Part shown: positions 9,033 to 19,517 of the stretch, in pieces
How positions within the stretch are numbered: position 1 is the stretch's first letter
Layout of the letters: the number at the start of each line of letters is the position of its first letter
DNA from: Acidimicrobiia bacterium
GTDB taxonomy: Bacteria; Actinomycetota; Acidimicrobiia; Acidimicrobiales; Poriferisodalaceae
Length of the DNA stretch: 49,027 bases
Assembly: GCA_022827265.1 (NCBI GenBank)
Contig: JAJDTF010000045.1
Location: forward strand, 1 to 49,027
Direction of reading: 5' to 3'
Program-made: the position numbers and the translations under genes
Notes under the pieces: model-generated
Told to the model about the DNA's origin: nothing
Seen by the model: the letters and a program-made list of their open reading frames with translations, nothing else
Database searches by the model: none

Positions 9033-9054
9033 TCCTGACTCCGGCAAGTCAGGA
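9033..9054. terminator. Hairpin between convergent genes
   Basis: TCCTGACT and AGTCAGGA form an 8-bp perfect stem with a 6-base loop (CCGGCA). It lies in the 69-base gap between the convergent meaB and SRPBCC-kinase genes, and could terminate transcription from both sides. The U-tract is weak on either strand. Confidence 0.5.
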
Positions 9055-9071
9055 CGACTCAGGCGATCTCG

Positions 9072-10229
9072 TCAGTCGAGTTCGCCGCGGGCGAGCGCGA
9101 AGACTGCCTCGCGCTCGTTGGGGTGCAGGTTGCGGTCGAGCAGCCGCAAGTCGGCCGCCGCTCGCAGGTTCGAGAGGATCGCGTCGGTGCCGAACTCCTT
9201 GAGAAACGCACGGGCGAACCGCGTGCGAAACGCGTTGATGACCGCCCGGGCGGCAGCGTGATTGTCGGGCGCGGCAGTGCGCAGCCGCACGTAGGTGGAG
9301 GCGGCGTCGAATGCGGCGTCGCCCGCTGCGGCATTCGACCAGTCGATGACGACGGGCCCGTCGGGCGTGAGCTTGACGTTGTCGGGCTGCAGGTCGAGAT
9401 GCACCACCGAGTCGCCGCCCGAGACCTTGACCCAATTGGCGGGCGCAGGCACGTCACCGAGCAGCCGGTGCAGCCGTGCCAAACCCTTGACGTGGCGCGA
9501 CAGCAGCCACGGCTTGGCCGCCAGCTCGTCGAGCATCGTCGGGCCGGTCAGACGCTCCATCACCACCGAATGGCTGTCGGGCTGCTCGATGACCTCCGGC
9601 GCGGGGAATCCGTGCGCCCGCACGTGACGCATTGCGGCCGCCTCATGGCTCAGGTCGCCGCCGCGCAGGCTCATGCGGATGATGTGCGGGCCGTAAGAGC
9701 GCATCTCCGAGTCGCGGCCCATGCCCAGCAGCGGACCGGGCTCATGGCCGGTCGGACCCTGCTGACGTTCGAGCATCCGTGCCCGGAGGTTCCGCAGGTT
9801 CTTGCGCCAAACCCGTTCGAGCACCAGGGAGGCGGGTTGCTGGCCAGCCCGGGCGCCGAAGTACCACGGCAGCGTCAGATCTTCGCTCCAGGTGAAGCGG
9901 GTGCCGTCTTCAATGGGCTCGAGCGCGAAGCGGCCAGTGCCCGTCACGGCGCCTCGATGGGTGATGCCGAGCGTGTTCGGTGGGTCCCACTCGGTGACCT
10001 CGATCTTGTCCGTGGTTTTCATCGGGCCGACCTTGGTGACGCAGTCGAACGTCGTGCCGACGCCCTCGGTCTGGGCAGATGTGAAGGCGATCGACTGAGC
10101 GTCAGCCATCCACTCGACGTTGCTCGCGATATCGGCCACGTAGTCCCAGAGTTCCTGCGGCGGTGCCGGAATGTCGATGGAGACCTCGATGCCCATGCCC
10201 GTGATTGCCCTGTCGATGCCTGCCTGCAC
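9072..10229 (-). CDS. SRPBCC domain fused to aminoglycoside-phosphotransferase-like kinase
   Basis: The 385-residue protein has two modules. Residues ~12-155 form an SRPBCC/polyketide-cyclase-like ligand-binding domain (SIDIPAPPQELWDYVADI, then later TWSEDLTLPWYFGARAG). Residues ~175-385 form an APH-like kinase with the catalytic loop HLDLQPDN (His277, Asp279, Asn284) and the metal-binding IDWSNA (Asp296). The kinase N-lobe is short and no clear ATP-binding lysine is seen. The more conserved start may be the ATG at 10196 (MGIEVSID). The substrate is unknown, and the fusion suggests that a small hydrophobic ligand is bound and phosphorylated or sensed. Confidence 0.75.
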   Translation of the reverse strand: MQAGIDRAITGMGIEVSIDIPAPPQELWDYVADIASNVEWMADAQSIAFTSAQTEGVGTTFDCVTKVGPMKTTDKIEVTEWDPPNTLGITHRGAVTGTGRFALEPIEDGTRFTWSEDLTLPWYFGARAGQQPASLVLERVWRKNLRNLRARMLERQQGPTGHEPGPLLGMGRDSEMRSYGPHIIRMSLRGGDLSHEAAAMRHVRAHGFPAPEVIEQPDSHSVVMERLTGPTMLDELAAKPWLLSRHVKGLARLHRLLGDVPAPANWVKVSGGDSVVHLDLQPDNVKLTPDGPVVIDWSNAAAGDAAFDAASTYVRLRTAAPDNHAAARAVINAFRTRFARAFLKEFGTDAILSNLRAAADLRLLDRNLHPNEREAVFALARGELD

Positions 10230-10411
10230 GCGAATCGCGTCCCGGATCGCTGGTGCACTGCGTCACGCCGACGTTCGTTTCCAGCGACCGGCAAGTGTGG
10301 CACCGCATACGGCCGTTGTCACACCGCACCCGGTGCAGCAGCGGATTCTGCCTTGTTGACTGCTTGAAGGGTCCGGCAGGAGGCTTCGGGCCGTGCTCGT
10401 AACCTCAGCGT

Positions 10412-11557
10412 GTGACCGCTGATCGGAATCGCCCTGCGTACCTCGACTGCGCTGCGTCGACGCCGATGCGTCCGTGCGCCATCGAGGCCATGACGCCCTA
10501 CTTGGAGCAGCAGTTCGCCAATCCTTCGGGAGCGCACCGCATGGCCCGCGAGTCGCGCGCCGCCATTGACGACGCACGCGAGATCGTCGCCGAGGCGCTT
10601 GGCTTCGACCCGCACGGCATCGTGTTCACCAGCGGCGGGACTGAAGCAGACAATCTCGCGGTACACGGCGTCACCTCCGCAACGGGCACCGCGGCGCTGT
10701 GTCCCGCAACCGAACACCACGCGGTGCTGCACCCCGTCGAAGCGGTCGGCGGCCGGTACGTGCAGGTCGACGCCGGCGGCGAGGTCGACCTCGACCACCT
10801 AGCTGCACAGTCGGCGCCCGATGCGGGCCCACCGGTGGGGTTGGTGTCGGTGATGCTGGTCAACAACGAGTCGGGCGTGATCGCCGATCTTGAGGCCGTG
10901 GCAGATGTGGTCCGGCGCCATGCCCCCGAGGCGCTGCTGCACACCGACGCGGTGCAAGGGGTCAACTGGGTCGATACCGCTGCAGCGGCGCAGCCGGCAG
11001 ATCTGCTGTCGCTCAGCGGCCACAAGTTCGGTGGGCCCAAGGGCGTGGGGGTTCTTGCCATCCGTCCCGGCGTGACGCTGTCAGCGCAGCAGCTCGGCGG
11101 CGGCCAGGAGGCTGATCGGCGCAGCGGCACGCACAACACAGCGGGAATCGCCGCGCTGGGCGCGGCGCTCGGCGAGCTGCACGAGACACGCGACGAGGAC
11201 ATCTGCCGGATCAGGGAACTAGCGGACCGGTTGGCCGACGGCCTGCTGTCCGCGATCGACGGGTGTGCTGAAACGGTCGAGCGGTCTCGGCGAGCCGCTG
11301 GCATCTGCCAGCTGCTCATCGACGGCATCGAGACCGAGGCGCTGCTGGTGCTGCTCGACCGGTTCGATGTGATGGCATCCGCGGCGGCCTCGTGCGCGTC
11401 GGGTGCCATGGAGCCGAGCCATGTGCTCGCAGCGATGGGAGTTGAGCGTCACGCCGCAGCCGGTTCGCTCCGCCTGTCGCTGGGCTGGTGCACCGAGCCG
11501 TGGGAGATCGAGCAGGCCATCGACGCCATCCCCAGGTGCGTGGAGCAGCTGCGATGA
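10412..11557 (+). CDS. Cysteine desulfurase, NifS/IscS family
   Basis: This PLP enzyme takes sulfur from L-cysteine as a protein persulfide. The 381 residues include YLDCAASTPM, the PLP-stacking His in TEHHAV, DAVQGV, the Schiff-base lysine in LSGHKFGGPKG (Lys205), RSGTHN, and the persulfide cysteine in SAAASCASG (about 328). It precedes mnmA by about 85 bases on the same strand. A role as sulfur donor for tRNA 2-thiolation is therefore likely, perhaps along with Fe-S assembly. The start codon is GTG. Confidence 0.9.
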   Translation: MTADRNRPAYLDCAASTPMRPCAIEAMTPYLEQQFANPSGAHRMARESRAAIDDAREIVAEALGFDPHGIVFTSGGTEADNLAVHGVTSATGTAALCPATEHHAVLHPVEAVGGRYVQVDAGGEVDLDHLAAQSAPDAGPPVGLVSVMLVNNESGVIADLEAVADVVRRHAPEALLHTDAVQGVNWVDTAAAAQPADLLSLSGHKFGGPKGVGVLAIRPGVTLSAQQLGGGQEADRRSGTHNTAGIAALGAALGELHETRDEDICRIRELADRLADGLLSAIDGCAETVERSRRAAGICQLLIDGIETEALLVLLDRFDVMASAAASCASGAMEPSHVLAAMGVERHAAAGSLRLSLGWCTEPWEIEQAIDAIPRCVEQLR

Positions 11558-11642
11558 GATCGGCCTCGCTCTGCAGCGACGCGGGTGCATCGCTGACCGC
11601 CGATCGCGCGCACATCGCACTTCTGCACCGGGAGCGCGTGCA

Positions 11643-12683
11643 GTGAGCAGCGTGCTGGTGGCGATGTCGGGCGGCGTCGACAGTTCGGTCGCCGCGGCGT
11701 TGTGCTTGCGCGAGGGGCACGAGGTGGTCGGCGTCACGCTGAAGCTGTGGGGCGGGCCGCAGGACCAGGGCTGCTGCGCCGTCTCCGACGTGGACGATGC
11801 CCGCCGAGTGTGCCAGCAGCTCGGCATCGACCATTTCGTCTTCAACTACGCGGCCGAGTTCGAGCGCGACGTCGTGGACCCCTACGTCGACGCACACCGT
11901 CGGGGTCTCACACCGAATCCGTGCATTGCCTGCAACCGGCATGTCAAGTTCGACGTGCTGCTGGACCGTGCCCGCCGCCTGGGCTTCGATCGCCTGGTCA
12001 CAGGCCATCACGTTCGCATCAGCTCACAGAGCGGCAGGCGACGGCTGCAGCGTGGCGCCGATAGCGCGAAAGACCAGTCGTACGTGCTGTACATGCTGTC
12101 CGAAGCCGACTTGGCCGACCTGTGGTTCCCGGTCGGCGACTACCGCAAGGTTGAACTGCGCGAGCTCGCCGCCGAGCTCGGGCTGCGAACCGCCGCAAAG
12201 CCCGAGAGCCAGGATGTCTGCTTCATCACCGAGGCTGCCGGCAGGGAGCGGTTTCTGGCCGAACGAATCGACCTGCATCCGGCGGAGCTGGTCGATGCGG
12301 CGGGTCAACGCGTCGGCGCCGCTCCTGCGGTGGAGCTGGTGACCGTCGGCCAGCGCAAGGGCTTGGGTCTCGGCGGCGCACTGGGGCGGCGCTATGCGGT
12401 CGACGTGGACATTGTTGCGCGCCGCGTCATGGTCGGCGGGGCCTCCGAGCTGGCGTCAGCGGGCGTGCGACTGGTCGATCATCGTTGGGCTGGCGACCCC
12501 GTCGAAGGCGAGGTGCTGGCCCAGACGAGCGCGCACGGTTTGGCAGTGCCAGCACACCTCGATGCCGAGGGTCGGTTGCGCTGGACGGAACCCCAGCGCC
12601 GTGTTGCGGCCGGACAGGCCGTCGTCTTCTACGCGGGTGACGAGGTGCTCGGCGGCGCCACCGCCGCCGGATCTTTTGCATGA
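11643..12683 (+). CDS. mnmA: tRNA-specific 2-thiouridylase
   Basis: MnmA installs the 2-thio group on wobble uridine 34 of Lys, Glu and Gln tRNAs. From GTG 11643 the protein has 346 residues. The PP-loop SGGVDSS is at 9-15, the catalytic Cys94 lies in NPCIACN, and the second catalytic Cys193 lies in KPESQDVCFI. A central GHHVRI segment is present, and a C-terminal beta-barrel domain ends in GQAVVFY...LGGATAAG. A longer open frame extends upstream into the desulfurase gene, but this start matches the family N-terminus exactly. Confidence 0.93.
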   Translation: MSSVLVAMSGGVDSSVAAALCLREGHEVVGVTLKLWGGPQDQGCCAVSDVDDARRVCQQLGIDHFVFNYAAEFERDVVDPYVDAHRRGLTPNPCIACNRHVKFDVLLDRARRLGFDRLVTGHHVRISSQSGRRRLQRGADSAKDQSYVLYMLSEADLADLWFPVGDYRKVELRELAAELGLRTAAKPESQDVCFITEAAGRERFLAERIDLHPAELVDAAGQRVGAAPAVELVTVGQRKGLGLGGALGRRYAVDVDIVARRVMVGGASELASAGVRLVDHRWAGDPVEGEVLAQTSAHGLAVPAHLDAEGRLRWTEPQRRVAAGQAVVFYAGDEVLGGATAAGSFA

Positions 12684-12747
12684 CGGGCACGCCGCCGCGG
12701 CCAGGCGTTGCCAGCGGCGCATCAGGCACCGTGCTTGGGCGGCGCGC

Positions 12748-13203
12748 ATGAGTCGCGACGAGTCCGCCGACGGCCAGCCGCATGTGCCCTGGGCGCTGCG
12801 CAAGGGCGTCTCCACGGCGATCACGCTCGGTGCGCTCGTTGCTGCTGCAGTCGTCGTCTTGGCCGTGTGGCTGACCCGCGGGGGCGAGCCCGCACCGGCC
12901 TACCCGAGCGGCCTGCAGGCAGTCACGCCGGTGCCCGGCGCCCAGGTGCCGCACCAGAGCCCCATCGGCGCCCGGCTCGAACCCGGCTGGAAGCTGACGC
13001 TCGTCATCAACGGCACCACGGTTCCTGCCAGCGAGCTCGACGCAGGCACCATTCAGCTCGGCGAGCATTTCTTCTCGCCGGGCGACGGCAAGGTCATCGA
13101 GAAGCTGCGCACCGGGCGGTCGTGCGCCCGCCTGGTCGCCACCCCCACGATCGACATCGAAGCAGCCGACTTCACCTACGAATGGTGCTTCACGACGTTC
13201 TGA
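12748..13203 (+). CDS. Membrane-anchored protein of unknown function
   Basis: The ATG at 12748 gives 151 residues. A short polar N-terminus is followed by one transmembrane helix (about 25-44, TAITLGALVAAAVVVLAVWL). An extracellular domain follows with QAVTPVPGAQVPHQSPIGA, LEPGWKLTLVINGTTVP, and two cysteines (GRSCARL and YEWCFTTF) that may form a disulfide. The PVPGA...P.Q..IG.RL..GW.L.L.I pattern recurs in secreted actinobacterial proteins, but I cannot assign a function. It lies 64 bases after mnmA. Confidence 0.65.
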   Translation: MSRDESADGQPHVPWALRKGVSTAITLGALVAAAVVVLAVWLTRGGEPAPAYPSGLQAVTPVPGAQVPHQSPIGARLEPGWKLTLVINGTTVPASELDAGTIQLGEHFFSPGDGKVIEKLRTGRSCARLVATPTIDIEAADFTYEWCFTTF

Positions 13204-13217
13204 TTTCGATGGCGTCG

Positions 13218-13286
13218 ATCACAGATCGGCGAACGGACTCATCACAATCCGCATATTGCGAACATCACAATCTGTGCATGGCTGCC
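13218..13286. repeat. Three direct repeats at 23-bp spacing upstream of the methyltransferase
   Basis: ATCACA occurs at 13218, 13241 and 13264, exactly 23 bp apart. The last two copies extend to CATCACAATC (13240 and 13263). They lie 125-190 bases upstream of the DNA methyltransferase ATG and could be an operator for restriction-modification control. The first copy is weak. Confidence 0.35.
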
Positions 13287-13410
13287 GACGGTATGGCGTC
13301 TCAAGCGCGCGTTCCGGCGCGGGCACGGAGGCTTGTCGTGTCGGCGTGGCTATCTGGAAGACACATTGAGTCCTCAAGGTCATCACACCCGGCAACTACT
13401 GTCCGAGTCG

Positions 13411-14553
13411 ATGTCACAACCGTCGGTTGCCGAGTTCTTCGCTGGTATCGGGCTGGTGCGCGCCGGTGTCGAGGCGGCTGGGTTCGATGTGGTGTGGGCG
13501 AATGACATCTCGAAGATGAAGCACGCGGTCTATGCCGCCAACTTCGGTGACGACTACAGCGTCTCCGATGTGCGTGACATTCGCGGCGATGACGTGCCGA
13601 GCGTTGATCTTGCGACGGCGAGTTTTCCGTGCATTGACCTGTCGTTGGCCGGTCATCGGCGCGGCTTGGCGGGGGAGCAGTCGGGTCTGTTCTTCGAGTT
13701 CGTGCGCGTTCTGGACGAGATGGGTGCCCGGCGCCCGGCAGCGGTGCTCGTCGAGAACGTTCCATCGTTTGTTTCGTCACGCGGCGGCCTCGATCTGCGC
13801 GATGCGCTAGTCGCGCTCAACAGGTTGGGCTACGCCTGCGATCTCGCCGTCGTCGATTCGCGCTGGTTCGTGCCGCAGTCGCGCAGCCGGCTCTTCGTGT
13901 TCGGCCTGCTCGGTGCTGTTCAGGCGACGAACCCGCCCTCATTGTCGGTAGTGGACTGTGGGGCGTCTGCGTCTGATGTCCTTCGTCCTGCACCGCTCAG
14001 ACGATTCCTCGCACGAGCTTCGGGCCTCGACCTCACCCGGCGAATGATCGGCCGTCCTCCTTTAGCCGATCCACGGCTTGGCGATGTCGTCGAGCGACTT
14101 GCGCCTGAGGACGAACGCTGGTGGGACGTGAAACGGCTTGCCGCGTTCGACAGCACTCTCCCGGACCGGCACGCGGCCCGGATTGCCGAGTTGAGTGATC
14201 AGAACGTCACGACGTGGCGGACTGCGTACCGCCGGACCCGTGGCGGTCGAGCCGTCTGGGAAGTGCGCGGCGATGAGATCGCGGGCTGCCTACGAACCGC
14301 GAGGGGTGGCTCATCGCGTCAGGCGCTGGTGGAGATCAGCGAGGGCCGTCATCGTGTGCGGTGGATGACGGCCCTCGAGTGCGGACGGCTGCAAGGCGTT
14401 CCCCACGACTTCGACATCTCGCCGGTGACCGAATCGCAAGCGCTGTTCGGTTTCGGTGACGCTGTCACCGTGCCCGTCATCACCTGGCTCGTCGAGAGCT
14501 TCGTAAGGCCCGCACTGGGAGTGCCTACCGTCGCCATCCACGCGGCAGCATGA
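13411..14553 (+). CDS. DNA (cytosine-5) methyltransferase
   Basis: The enzyme transfers methyl from SAM to C5 of cytosine at a specific DNA site. From ATG 13411 there are 380 residues with the C5-MTase motifs in order: motif I AEFFAGIGLVRAG (about 7-19), motif IV with the catalytic Cys74 in SFPC, motif VI ENV (115-117), motif VIII QSRSRLFVFG, a variable target-recognition region, motif IX near GRLQGVPHDF, and motif X GDAVTVPVITWL. The stop overlaps the ATG of the DUF4928 gene as ATGA, so the two are coexpressed, most simply as a type II restriction-modification pair. Confidence 0.9.
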   Translation: MSQPSVAEFFAGIGLVRAGVEAAGFDVVWANDISKMKHAVYAANFGDDYSVSDVRDIRGDDVPSVDLATASFPCIDLSLAGHRRGLAGEQSGLFFEFVRVLDEMGARRPAAVLVENVPSFVSSRGGLDLRDALVALNRLGYACDLAVVDSRWFVPQSRSRLFVFGLLGAVQATNPPSLSVVDCGASASDVLRPAPLRRFLARASGLDLTRRMIGRPPLADPRLGDVVERLAPEDERWWDVKRLAAFDSTLPDRHAARIAELSDQNVTTWRTAYRRTRGGRAVWEVRGDEIAGCLRTARGGSSRQALVEISEGRHRVRWMTALECGRLQGVPHDFDISPVTESQALFGFGDAVTVPVITWLVESFVRPALGVPTVAIHAAA

Positions 14554-15527
14554 CTGTCGGCGAGATCGCCGCGGCCCTCGACGGTGCCATCGATGACTGG
14601 TACGAGACGCAGCGCACCGAGACGGGCGTCAACCGCAACGTGATGACGGTCGGCCTCATCATGTGCGAGCACATGAGAGCCCACTTCCCACTCGACGAAG
14701 CCCAGTGGTTCAGCGGGTCGCAAGTCCGACTGCTTGGCGGTTCGAGAATCAACAAGATTCTGGCTCGTCATGGCGAGGCGCGCCCACTGGCAAGCGAGGG
14801 CGGCAGGACCAGCCGAGGCAGCCAGGAACTCGCGCGCGGCTTCCAAGCTGCCGTCAACTCCTCGACAGCCGCCGACGCGTTCGCTGCAATCGATCCCGAT
14901 GTTCGAGCGGCGATCATCGAGACATTGCAGGCCGCGATGGTCGAGCGCATCCAGGTTGACTTCTTCGACAAGCAGCGATTGCGAATCGAGTACCGGAGCC
15001 ACGAACCGACGACCACGGTGATCCGCCAGATGCTCGACGCGGCCAGTGTTCGTGGGGGTAACGCCATCGGCGCTGTGGCGCAGCATGTCGTGGGTGCAGC
15101 GTTGTGCCTGCACTATCCCGACACGGAAGTCGACAACCACTCCTACACCACGGCCGATGAGCAGACCGGCCGCATCGGCGACTTCGTTGTCCACGATGCT
15201 GCCTTCCATGTGACGACCGCACCTGGCGAAGCCCTGCTGCGCAAGTGCGTCCAGAACCTCTCGCTCGATGTCTTCCCGATCGTGCTGACCCTCAGAGATC
15301 GCATCGCTGCCGCCGAGGGGCTCGCGGGCAACTTCGACATTGCCGACTTGATCTCGGTGCGAGACGTGGCCGAGTTCGTCGCCGACGCGGTGGACATCCC
15401 GGCCTTGCACCAGCGTCACCAGATGGCGGCGCACCTGCGAGAACTGCTTGACACCTACAACGCGCGAGTCGCGGCTGCAGAACCCGATCCGTCGCTGCAG
15501 GTCGAGATTCCCGACAACCTCGGCTGA
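14550..15527 (+). CDS. DUF4928 protein, putative restriction endonuclease partner
   Basis: The 325-residue protein resembles DUF4928, a family found next to C5 methyltransferases. The N-terminal half is helical. The C-terminal half contains GAALCLHYPDTEVDNHSY, TGRIGDFVVHDAAFHVTTAP and GEALLRKC. GDF followed by a short FHVTTAP strand could be a diverged PD-(D/E)XK-like core, but the usual Lys is not evident and no catalytic set can be proven. The 4-base overlap with the methyltransferase supports a joint restriction-modification role. It ends about 60 bases before the convergent ligA stop. Confidence 0.7.
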   Translation: MTVGEIAAALDGAIDDWYETQRTETGVNRNVMTVGLIMCEHMRAHFPLDEAQWFSGSQVRLLGGSRINKILARHGEARPLASEGGRTSRGSQELARGFQAAVNSSTAADAFAAIDPDVRAAIIETLQAAMVERIQVDFFDKQRLRIEYRSHEPTTTVIRQMLDAASVRGGNAIGAVAQHVVGAALCLHYPDTEVDNHSYTTADEQTGRIGDFVVHDAAFHVTTAPGEALLRKCVQNLSLDVFPIVLTLRDRIAAAEGLAGNFDIADLISVRDVAEFVADAVDIPALHQRHQMAAHLRELLDTYNARVAAAEPDPSLQVEIPDNLG

Positions 15528-15588
15528 GTGGTCGGCGCGACACCGGTCAGGCGCGTGGCGCGGCGTCAATCCTCCGTCGCTGAAGTGT

Positions 15589-17949
<2,361 letters not shown>

Positions 17950-18038
17950 TCATCGGGGCCTCGCGTCGCCGGCCGCGCGGCGAGCCGTGGCGGGCTGCGT
18001 CGGCACGGTGCGGCAGATTCCCGACATCGAAACCGCAC

Positions 18039-18977
18039 ATGCTCGCTCCGCGCGGCCACACTCATGTGGTGCGAGAGGCGTTGCGGGCACACCCGACTCT
18101 GTGGCTGTTGCGGTTGCTGTGGCTGATTGCGCCGTGGAGCGTGGGGGCTGCCGCGGCGGACGCGCTCGGTGCCTGCTCGCCCGACGCCGCCCGGATCTTG
18201 AGCGCTGAGCTGTGGGGAGCGTGGGGAGTGGTGCTGACGGCCACGTTTGTGCGGCGGCCGTGGGCGCTGACTGTGGTGCGCATCGCCGCCCCCGCGTCGA
18301 TAGCGGTAGCGGTCGGGTCGGTGATCGCGGCGGCGGCGTGGAATGCCGATCTGGCCGCGCCTCGTGCCGCGACGGCGATCGCGGGAGCGGTCATTGCAGC
18401 GGCCGTGGCGCTGCTGCCCGAGACCGGGAACTCCGTGGTGGACGGGCTCAGCTACGGCAACGAGCGACGGCTGCTGTTGCGCCCCCCGTTCCTGCTGGCT
18501 GTCGCACCGATCCCGCTGGTGTGGGCAGCCGTCGTCGCAGGCGTGACAGTGCCGCTGGTGCTGTGGGCGATCGAGCAGTGGATCTGGGCCGCCGTGACCA
18601 CGATCACGGGATTCGCCGTCGCGGCGCTGGGCCTCCGGTCGCTGCATCAGCTCGCGCGCCGCTGGGTCGTGTTCGTCCCCAACGGTTTCGTCCTGCACGA
18701 CGCCATGGCGACACGCGAACCGTTCCTGCTGCGGCGGGCCGATGTCGCGTCGATCGGCGCTGCGCCCGCCGACATCGATCTCGCAGCCGACGACCTGGTG
18801 GACATCAGCGGCAATGCCCTCGGACCGGTGCTGTTCGTGGCGCTGAATGGCCAGGTCGAGGTGGTGCCGCGTACCACCGGCACCGCACAGGTGCTGTCGG
18901 TGTCGCGGGTGCTGTTCAGCCCCACCCGCCCCGGCGAGATGCTGGCAGAAGCCGCCAGGCGGCGAATTCCCCGCTGA
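18039..18977 (+). CDS. Multi-pass membrane protein of unknown function
   Basis: The ATG at 18039 gives 312 residues. About six hydrophobic helices fill residues ~15-225. A soluble C-terminal part then contains FVPNGFVLHDAMATREPFLLRRADV and ends ARRRIPR. The C-terminal part reads like a small PH-like domain, but no family can be named. An upstream in-frame extension to 17931 is Arg-rich and unlikely to be translated. The gene is divergent from ligA and lies about 100 bases upstream of gatC on the same strand. Confidence 0.6.
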   Translation: MLAPRGHTHVVREALRAHPTLWLLRLLWLIAPWSVGAAAADALGACSPDAARILSAELWGAWGVVLTATFVRRPWALTVVRIAAPASIAVAVGSVIAAAAWNADLAAPRAATAIAGAVIAAAVALLPETGNSVVDGLSYGNERRLLLRPPFLLAVAPIPLVWAAVVAGVTVPLVLWAIEQWIWAAVTTITGFAVAALGLRSLHQLARRWVVFVPNGFVLHDAMATREPFLLRRADVASIGAAPADIDLAADDLVDISGNALGPVLFVALNGQVEVVPRTTGTAQVLSVSRVLFSPTRPGEMLAEAARRRIPR

Positions 18978-19007
18978 GGCCGCGCCAGTACCCTCGGCGG
19001 CTGATCT

Positions 19008-19094
19008 GAGGCTGAGCCGTGAGGCGAAGCCGTGGCCCGAGCGGCCCGTGAGCGGAGCGAACAAGAGCGAGAAACGACAGGTGCGACAGCAAGA
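19008..19094 (+). repeat. Dispersed repeat, copy A (upstream of gatC)
   Basis: A 46-base core at 19008-19053 matches 33384-33429 at 44 of 46 positions, beginning GAGGCTGAGCCG and ending CGGCCCGTGAGC. After a length-variable gap both copies continue with AACAAGAGCG and a similar tail to about 19094. Internal GGC/GCC symmetry (GGCCCGAGCGGCC) could form a small hairpin. The copies sit directly upstream of unrelated coding regions. Confidence 0.7.
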
Positions 19095-19428
19095 AGGCTC
19101 ACCGACGCACGCGGCCTCCCGAGAAGAGGTAACGGCGATCAGCACGGACCAGGTGGCGCATGTGGCGCGGCTAGCCCGGATCGAGCTCACTCCCGACGAG
19201 ATCGAGCACTACACGGGCCACTTGGGACGTGTGCTTGAGCACGCCCGTGAGCTGGAAGATCTGGATCTCGCCGATGTGCCGCCGCTTGCGCACCCCTACC
19301 CGCTCCGCAACGTGTTCCGTGACGACGTTCCGAGCACGCCGGTGGACCGGGACGACGTGCTGGAACAGGCCCCCGCCGCGTCCAGCGGCCAGTTCGAAGT
19401 GCCGCCGGTGCTTGGCGAGGAAGTCTGA
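19081..19428 (+). CDS. gatC: Asp-tRNA(Asn)/Glu-tRNA(Gln) amidotransferase subunit C
   Basis: GatC is the small scaffold subunit of GatCAB. The conserved part is ISTDQVAHVARLARIELTPDE, followed by the C-terminal RDDVLEQAP...FEVPPVLGEE. The nearest in-frame canonical start is GTG 19081, which gives 115 residues with a 19-residue non-conserved leader that partly lies in a dispersed repeat. A good Shine-Dalgarno (AAGAGG, about 19124-19129) precedes codons GTAACGGCGATC at the conserved N-terminus, where no ATG, GTG or TTG exists. An atypical start there is possible. gatA and gatB follow. Confidence 0.85.
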   Translation: MRQQEGSPTHAASREEVTAISTDQVAHVARLARIELTPDEIEHYTGHLGRVLEHARELEDLDLADVPPLAHPYPLRNVFRDDVPSTPVDRDDVLEQAPAASSGQFEVPPVLGEEV

Positions 19429-19517
19429 GCCGGCGGTGATCCCTGCGGCAGGCGTCCGATGACCCGTGCGAGCCTCTGCGAGCGTCTATCGGGCACAGCG
19501 ATTCCTGCGGGTGCCGG

